Shown piece by piece: positions 13,097-17,815 of a stretch of DNA of 17,815 nt. Where the stretch lies: contig CANHUD010000019.1 in assembly GCA_947463665.1 (NCBI GenBank), positions 1 through 17,815 on the forward strand, written 5' to 3'. The stretch is from Sphingobacteriales bacterium (lineage in GTDB: Bacteria > Bacteroidota > Bacteroidia > Chitinophagales > Chitinophagaceae). The notes beneath the pieces were generated by a model that was not told where the DNA came from, did no database searches, and saw only the letters and a list, made by a program, of their open reading frames with translations. Position 1 is the stretch's first letter. Every line of letters starts with the position of its first letter. The position numbers and the translations under genes were made by a program.

Positions 13097-15025
13097 TTGA
13101 TATCCGTCATCATTGTCAATTACAACGTAAAATTTTTTCTTGAGCAGTGTTTATATGCTGTTCGGGAAGCTCTGCTCAGAGAGCCGGGGGAGATAATCGT
13201 GTTTGACAATGCGTCTTCAGATGGAAGCAGAGAATACCTGGAGCCTCGTTTTCCGGAGGTTCGATTTATCTGGAGCCGCGAAAATCTTGGATTCGCAAAA
13301 GCCAATAACCAGGCCGTTAAAGAAGCTAAGGGCGATATTGTATTGTTTTTAAATCCCGACACGATCATAGGAGAAGATTGTCTGGAGAAGGCTGCCGGTT
13401 TTTTACGGGACAGACCGGATGCGGGTGCGTTGGGGGTTCGCATGGTTGATGGCGGTGGTCGGTTCCTGAAGGAGAGCAAACGGGCCTACCCGGGAGTGAT
13501 GACATCCTTTTATAAGTTAAGCGGGCTGAGTAGTCTGTTTCCCCGTTCAAAGCGATTTTCCCGATATCATCTGGGGCATCTGGATCCGCTTCAGACGCAT
13601 GAGGTGGATGTACTGGCGGGCGCTTTCATGATGGTTAAAAAAGAGGTGCTCGACAAAACCGGAGGTTTTGACGAACAGTTTTTCATGTATGGGGAAGACA
13701 TCGACCTGAGTTACCGGATTCAGCAGGCGGGGTACAGGAATTTTTATCTTGCGGATACCACGATCATCCATTTCAAGGGAGAGAGTACGAAACGGGGATC
13801 TTTGAATTACGTGCGTATTTTTTATCGTGCCATGATCATTTTTGTGGATAAGCACTATTCTGGTATACATGCCATTCTTTTCAGATTTTTTTTGAATGTA
13901 TCCATTTGGATAAGGGCTTTTCTTGCTATGATGGCAGGCTTTGCGTTCCGAAACGGGATAGGAATTCTGGATGCTGTTCTGATTTTCAGTGCATATGCAT
14001 TTTCTTCCCTTCTCTGGCAGCAGCTGGTAAGGCCGGAAGTAATGTACAACCCATATTTGCTGACCATAGCCTTTGGAGTGGCCACTGCCATACACCTGGT
14101 GATCGTGCGCTTTGCCGGCCTGCATGACCGGCGCCAGCAACAACAGCGGGAATGGAAGTCTATACTTTTGGGAAGTCTGATCCTGTTTTTCATTTATGCC
14201 CTGCTGCCGGAATCGGTGCGTTTTTCCCGCGGCATGCTGATACTGGGTTCTTTTTTCAGCTATTTGGCACTGGCGGTTTCTAGGCACTGGTGGAGGAAAA
14301 GGGGAATCATTGAAGAGGCAGAAAAAAATTCTATTGCCATCGTTGGAACACCGGACGATCAGGACAGCATTCGGGAATGGTTACTACCCACTGCTCCCGA
14401 CTTTTCTGAGGAACGGATCATTTGCATCCCTCCTGAAAAAATAAGAAAAGTACAAAAGGCAAAAGAATTGCCGGCTTTCATGTTTGGTATACAGCAAAGT
14501 GACCTGATCTTATGTAAAAGTGAGCTTTCTTATAACGAAATCATACAGCTCACAGAAGAGTTGCCAAAGGATTTACGGATACGCTATCATGCTCCCGGCT
14601 CTGCATCCATTATAGGAAGCGATTCCAGTGAAACCAGTGGTATGGCATATTCGGGAGAATCTCATTTTTCACTTGGAAAGGCTGAAAACAGGCGAATGAA
14701 ACGGCTGGCAGATAGAAGCATCTGTCTTCTTTTACTCTTCACACTCCCTATTCTACTGTTTTTTATTAAGAATCCGGCAATATTTTGCCGAAACTATCTG
14801 AGTGTTTGGATGGGAAAAAAAACATGGATTGGTTATATACGGCCGGATCCCGCGTTGCCGAAACTAGTACCCGGTGTACTGGGTACAGATGGATTACCAG
14901 TAGACAGCGGGTTGCTGCGAGAGGAGCGGCTCACAGAGATGGATAGGTTGTATGCCAGGGAATACAGGTTCGGAAGAGATATGAGGCTGGTAATGAAAGG
15001 CATTCGTTACCTGAGCTATAGCTAA
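13097..15025 (+). CDS. Family 2 glycosyltransferase fused to a degenerate WbaP-like membrane domain
   Basis: A 642-aa protein probably working in surface polysaccharide assembly at the inner membrane. Residues 1-235 are a GT-A fold: ISVIIVNYN, NASSDGS, NLGFAKANNQ, NPDT (metal-binding region, 86-89) and FDEQFFMYGEDIDLSYRI (191-208), as in rhamnosyl-type GT2 enzymes. Five hydrophobic segments follow (about 258-285, 290-307, 320-339, 354-371, 378-394). Next is a Rossmann-like stretch beginning IAIVGTPDD (413-421). The end (531-642) resembles a polyprenyl sugar-1-phosphate transferase: an NRRMKRLADR lead-in, one membrane segment (540-558) and a DRLYAREY tail. The Asp-Glu signature expected after the membrane segment is missing, so this part looks non-catalytic. 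An in-frame GTG at 13082 is the alternative start, but it overlaps the -7 element; TTG at 13097 puts the first GT2 strand at the N terminus. Confidence 0.85.
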   Translation: MISVIIVNYNVKFFLEQCLYAVREALLREPGEIIVFDNASSDGSREYLEPRFPEVRFIWSRENLGFAKANNQAVKEAKGDIVLFLNPDTIIGEDCLEKAAGFLRDRPDAGALGVRMVDGGGRFLKESKRAYPGVMTSFYKLSGLSSLFPRSKRFSRYHLGHLDPLQTHEVDVLAGAFMMVKKEVLDKTGGFDEQFFMYGEDIDLSYRIQQAGYRNFYLADTTIIHFKGESTKRGSLNYVRIFYRAMIIFVDKHYSGIHAILFRFFLNVSIWIRAFLAMMAGFAFRNGIGILDAVLIFSAYAFSSLLWQQLVRPEVMYNPYLLTIAFGVATAIHLVIVRFAGLHDRRQQQQREWKSILLGSLILFFIYALLPESVRFSRGMLILGSFFSYLALAVSRHWWRKRGIIEEAEKNSIAIVGTPDDQDSIREWLLPTAPDFSEERIICIPPEKIRKVQKAKELPAFMFGIQQSDLILCKSELSYNEIIQLTEELPKDLRIRYHAPGSASIIGSDSSETSGMAYSGESHFSLGKAENRRMKRLADRSICLLLLFTLPILLFFIKNPAIFCRNYLSVWMGKKTWIGYIRPDPALPKLVPGVLGTDGLPVDSGLLREERLTEMDRLYAREYRFGRDMRLVMKGIRYLSYS

Positions 15026-15050
15026 TTTATATCTAAATAAATGAATACCC

Positions 15051-15058
15051 TAACTTGC
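15051..15058 (+). promoter_or_regulatory. Possible weak -7 element for the GH3 gene
   Basis: TAACTTGC resembles TAnnTTTG with a one-base shift, and TTTA (15026-15029) lies 21 bp upstream as a possible -33. Transcription would begin within a few bases of the ATG at 15064. This is weak; the gene may instead be read through from the glycosyltransferase gene. Confidence 0.25.
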
Positions 15059-15063
15059 AGGTA

Positions 15064-16590
15064 ATGTCGTTATTTGAATTCACCATACCGGCCACCATTG
15101 CCAAAGCGCTTCGATTGCCGGTCAATTCTCCGAAGCGGCAGCAGATGCGTGTGTTGAAGAAGCTGCTGAAAAGGGCCCGGTATACAGAGTTTGGTCAGGC
15201 GTTCAGGTTTTCAGACATTCTGGAGAGCAGGCATCCCGGGAAGATGTTTCAACAGCTTGTTCCAACGTATGACTATAATAAAATTCACCGCGACTGGTGG
15301 AACAGGACGCTGGAAGGTACGCCGGATGTTTGCTGGCCCGGTAAGATCAAATATTTCGCGCTGAGTTCCGGTACATCAGAATCAGCGAGCAAGCATATTC
15401 CCATTACCCAGGATCTGATGAGGGGAAACCGGATCATTATGATCAAGCAGCTGCTGAGTCTCCGGAACTATGAAGATATTCCCTGGGCCTCTGTTGGCAA
15501 GGGATTCCTCATGCTTGGCGGAAGTACAGATTTACAGAAAGGTCCGGGTTATTATGCAGGAGATCTGAGTGGAATAACGGCTAAAAAGGCACCTTTTTGG
15601 TTTTCTCCGTTTTACAAGCCGGGAAAGAAAATTGCCCGGGAGAAAGACTGGAACAGTAAACTGGAACAGATCGTACAAGAGGCACCCAACTGGGACATAG
15701 GCTTTGTGGTAGGGGTTCCTGCCTGGATCCAGATGTGCATGGAGATGATCATTGAGCGGTACAAGCTGAACAATATCCATGAGATTTGGCCCAATCTGCA
15801 CGTATTCGCTCATGGAGGAGTGGCATTTGAGCCCTACAAAAAAGGGTTCGAGAAGTTATTGGCAAGACCGCTGGCGTATGTAGAGACGTATCTGGCATCA
15901 GAGGGATTTATCGCCTATCAGGACCGACAGTATGCAGAGGGCATGAAGCTAGTCATCAATGAGCATCTTTTTTTAGAATTCGTTCCATTTGATGAACGGA
16001 ATTTCGATGCGGAGGGAAATCTGGCGGAAAAACCGGAGGCCCTGATGATCCATGAAGTGGAAGAAGGAAGGGATTATGCCATTCTTATGAGTACCACGGC
16101 AGGAGCCTGGAGATATCTGATCGGTGATACCATTCGGTTTGTGAATAAAGAACGTTGCGAGATCATCATAACGGGTAGAACGAAGCATTTTCTCAGTCTG
16201 GTTGGAGAGCATTTGAGCGTTGACAATATGAACAAAGCCCTCCAGCTCGTTGCCGAAGAGCTAAACATCGTTGTTCCTGAATTCACGGTTGCGGGAATTC
16301 CGTTTGGAAATTTCTTTGCGCACCACTGGTATCTCGGATGTGATGACCTGGTTGACAAAGCGGAGGTGGCCAGGAAAATTGATGAAAAATTGTGTGCGTT
16401 GAATGATGATTATGCTGTGGAGCGAAAAAGTGCTCTTAAAGAAGTGATCGTAGATGTTTTTCCCGAAAAGACCTTTCTGGATTTCATGGCATCTAAGGGT
16501 AAAGTAGGTGGTCAGCACAAATTCCCAAGAGTCATCAAGGGTAAAATGCTGAGCGACTGGCAGGCATTCACTGGTGGTAATGCATCATAA
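15064..16590 (+). CDS. GH3 family acyl-acid amido synthetase
   Basis: This 508-aa cytoplasmic protein is related to the plant GH3 enzymes, which adenylate a small carboxylic acid (auxin, jasmonate) and join it to an amino acid. The three adenylation motifs are present: SSGTSESASKHIPIT (101-115), YLASEGF (276-282) and YLIGDTIRF (351-359). The lid region GRTKHFLSLVGEHLS follows at 371-385. The bacterial members' substrates are unknown to me. The frame is open upstream to a TTG at 15055, but the ATG at 15064 gives the family-like N terminus. It lies 38 bp after the glycosyltransferase gene and 26 bp before a LysE-family exporter, a pairing that suggests the product is an amino-acid conjugate that is exported. 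Confidence 0.93.
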   Translation: MSLFEFTIPATIAKALRLPVNSPKRQQMRVLKKLLKRARYTEFGQAFRFSDILESRHPGKMFQQLVPTYDYNKIHRDWWNRTLEGTPDVCWPGKIKYFALSSGTSESASKHIPITQDLMRGNRIIMIKQLLSLRNYEDIPWASVGKGFLMLGGSTDLQKGPGYYAGDLSGITAKKAPFWFSPFYKPGKKIAREKDWNSKLEQIVQEAPNWDIGFVVGVPAWIQMCMEMIIERYKLNNIHEIWPNLHVFAHGGVAFEPYKKGFEKLLARPLAYVETYLASEGFIAYQDRQYAEGMKLVINEHLFLEFVPFDERNFDAEGNLAEKPEALMIHEVEEGRDYAILMSTTAGAWRYLIGDTIRFVNKERCEIIITGRTKHFLSLVGEHLSVDNMNKALQLVAEELNIVVPEFTVAGIPFGNFFAHHWYLGCDDLVDKAEVARKIDEKLCALNDDYAVERKSALKEVIVDVFPEKTFLDFMASKGKVGGQHKFPRVIKGKMLSDWQAFTGGNAS

Positions 16591-16616
16591 AGGCATCCCG
16601 TAAAAAGCAATAAGTA

Positions 16617-17252
16617 TTGACAGACGCAATTATAAAGGGCCTTGGACTTGGACTGATACTGGCCTTATCCGTTGGACCTGTAATCTTCACGATAGTGAAA
16701 CAGAGCCTGAACAATGGACACAGAGGCGGTTTCAGTTTTGTTACGGGTGTATGGCTGAGCGATGTGCTGTTAGTGGTGCTGAGTAATTTTTTTTCAGAAC
16801 TGGTTCGTGAACTGCTGAGTTTCAAAGAACTTATTGCAACTGCCGGCGGCATATTTCTGGCAGGTATGGGACTGTACTATATCTTCCTTAAAAAAGTACA
16901 CGTAACAGCTGCTGTTTCAGAAGAAGCTATGACCTTCACCACCCGTGATTTTTCTAAAATTGCCCTCTCGGGTTTTCTGATCAATACCCTCAATCCCAGT
17001 GTGCTGATGTTCTGGCTGATGAATGCCACTGCTTTAGCGGCTCTTCATGGGTTTGGAGAGCGGATGATCATTTTTTCTGTCTGTATTCTTGTCAATATTT
17101 TGGCCGATGTTGCTAAAGTGCTCATGGCAGGCAGGATTCGAAACAGTCTGACGCCGGCTCATATACGTATAGTGAATAAGATTTCCGGAATTATTCTGGT
17201 GGTCTTCGGTGCCTTATTGATTTACGGAGCGAACGAACTGACACATAGTTAA
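16617..17252 (+). CDS. LysE family amino acid / small-molecule exporter
   Basis: This 211-aa inner-membrane protein has about six hydrophobic segments (roughly 6-25, 38-59, 69-91, 113-135, 146-168, 185-204). The hallmark N-terminal GLGLGLILALSVGPVIFTIVKQSLNNG and the mid-protein SGFLINTLNPSVLMFW are those of the LysE/RhtB superfamily, which exports amino acids or their derivatives using the proton gradient. Translation must begin at the TTG at 16617: no ATG or GTG lies near in frame, and this start gives the usual distance to the first membrane segment. It sits 26 bp after GH3 and 10 bp before the next gene, so all three are likely one transcript. The exported compound cannot be told from sequence. 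Confidence 0.9.
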   Translation: MTDAIIKGLGLGLILALSVGPVIFTIVKQSLNNGHRGGFSFVTGVWLSDVLLVVLSNFFSELVRELLSFKELIATAGGIFLAGMGLYYIFLKKVHVTAAVSEEAMTFTTRDFSKIALSGFLINTLNPSVLMFWLMNATALAALHGFGERMIIFSVCILVNILADVAKVLMAGRIRNSLTPAHIRIVNKISGIILVVFGALLIYGANELTHS

Positions 17253-17262
17253 AAAGGTGTTT

Positions 17263-17815
17263 ATGATAAAAGGGATCGTCTGGATAGTGATGCTATTCCT
17301 TATGCAGGATGTTTTGGGTCAAACCTCACTGGATATGATGGTTTTGCGAAACCGGAATGGAAGAACCGTACGGTCTTTTTTTCAGGGCATTCCAATCGCC
17401 TTTGGCGACAAGGCCGGATTGATGGTGGAGGGAACCATACACCGGGTGATGAATGACAGTCTTTATATCCGGCAGTACGATATCCGCAGAACGGCCACCA
17501 TGTGGGGTACTCAGGTACAGGATACCGTGAGCACTTATTTCCTGAAGTTTCATCCCAGTGAGATTGCCTGGATACGAAAACCGAGGCGATCTTTTGAACT
17601 GGTTCGAAATGGAACAATTTTCATGGTTGGAGGCACCGCTTATGGACTGTTGCATGTAGTGAATGCCGCCTATCTGAAAGAACCGGTACTCTGGTCTACG
17701 GTAGCAACGGCAGGAGCGCTTGCGGCCACCGGATTCGTCATGAATAAACTACGTACCGGAAGGTACCAGATTGGCCGTAAATACAAACTTGTGTATATTG
17801 ACACCCGTCCGGAAA
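17263..17815 (+). CDS. Membrane-associated hypothetical protein, cut by the window end
   Basis: An open frame of 184 codons runs from the ATG at 17263 to the window edge without a stop. I do not recognise the family. A signal peptide (MIKGIVWIVMLFLMQDVLGQ) is followed by a soluble, probably periplasmic stretch (about 21-115) containing ITIHRVMNDSLYI-like beta-rich sequence (GTIHRVMNDSLYIRQYDIRR, 57-76). Two hydrophobic segments (about 117-137 and 141-161) follow. The end, YQIGRKYKLVYID, resembles the terminal strand of small Bacteroidota envelope proteins, suggesting that little is missing. It follows the LysE gene by 10 bp on the same strand. A role with the exporter is only guilt by association. 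Confidence 0.75.
   Translation, partial: MIKGIVWIVMLFLMQDVLGQTSLDMMVLRNRNGRTVRSFFQGIPIAFGDKAGLMVEGTIHRVMNDSLYIRQYDIRRTATMWGTQVQDTVSTYFLKFHPSEIAWIRKPRRSFELVRNGTIFMVGGTAYGLLHVVNAAYLKEPVLWSTVATAGALAATGFVMNKLRTGRYQIGRKYKLVYIDTRPE

Noticed and set aside
13547..14287. 246-codon open frame on the minus strand
   Set aside because: It lies entirely inside the glycosyltransferase gene, has a low-complexity Gln/His/Lys-rich translation and no family motif; it is an antisense shadow.

Overview
The window looks like a chromosomal segment of a Bacteroidota bacterium, probably Chitinophagales/Sphingobacteriales-like. Support for this: a DUF2480 gene, which I know only from this phylum; a GH3-type acyl-acid amido synthetase followed by a LysE-type exporter; signal peptides ending in ...SAQ; and recurrent TAnnTTTG promoter elements of the Bacteroidota primary sigma factor, mostly without Shine-Dalgarno sites. 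I see no mobile element, CRISPR array, tRNA or rRNA. The genes look like ordinary, intact chromosomal genes.

Layout. Quinolinate synthase nadA (minus, 20-1027) and a PpiD/SurA-like periplasmic chaperone (plus, 1698-3824) diverge from a 670-bp non-coding region. That region holds at least seven DnaA-box-like 9-mers plus an AT-rich tract and is a good candidate for the replication origin; dnaN lies 7 kb away. A perfect-stem terminator ends the chaperone gene and is followed by a DUF2480 gene. Next comes a minus-strand block: dnaN, closed by its own terminator, then a tight four-gene cluster of a sterol-desaturase-family membrane hydroxylase, kdsB (CMP-Kdo synthesis for LPS), a ROK sugar kinase and a secreted GH32 fructan hydrolase. 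The last two form a plausible fructan or sucrose degradation pair. Plus-strand recX and a nitrilase-family omega-amidase follow. The nitrilase gene overlaps the tail of thiL, which is translationally coupled to an inositol-monophosphatase gene.

The inositol-monophosphatase gene and a large fused glycosyltransferase (GT2 domain plus a WbaP-like membrane module that seems to have lost its catalytic signature) diverge from an 80-bp region carrying a 13-bp tandem repeat and two -7 elements. The right end is a plus-strand run of a GH3 acyl-amido synthetase, a LysE-family exporter and a membrane protein cut by the window edge. This run could be a make-and-export module for an amino-acid conjugate.

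The most interesting points are the candidate oriC, with the ppiD promoter overlapping one of its DnaA boxes; the GH3-LysE pair; the GT2/WbaP fusion; and the near-leaderless starts around 13.0 and 15.06 kb. All were read by eye; no searches were run.
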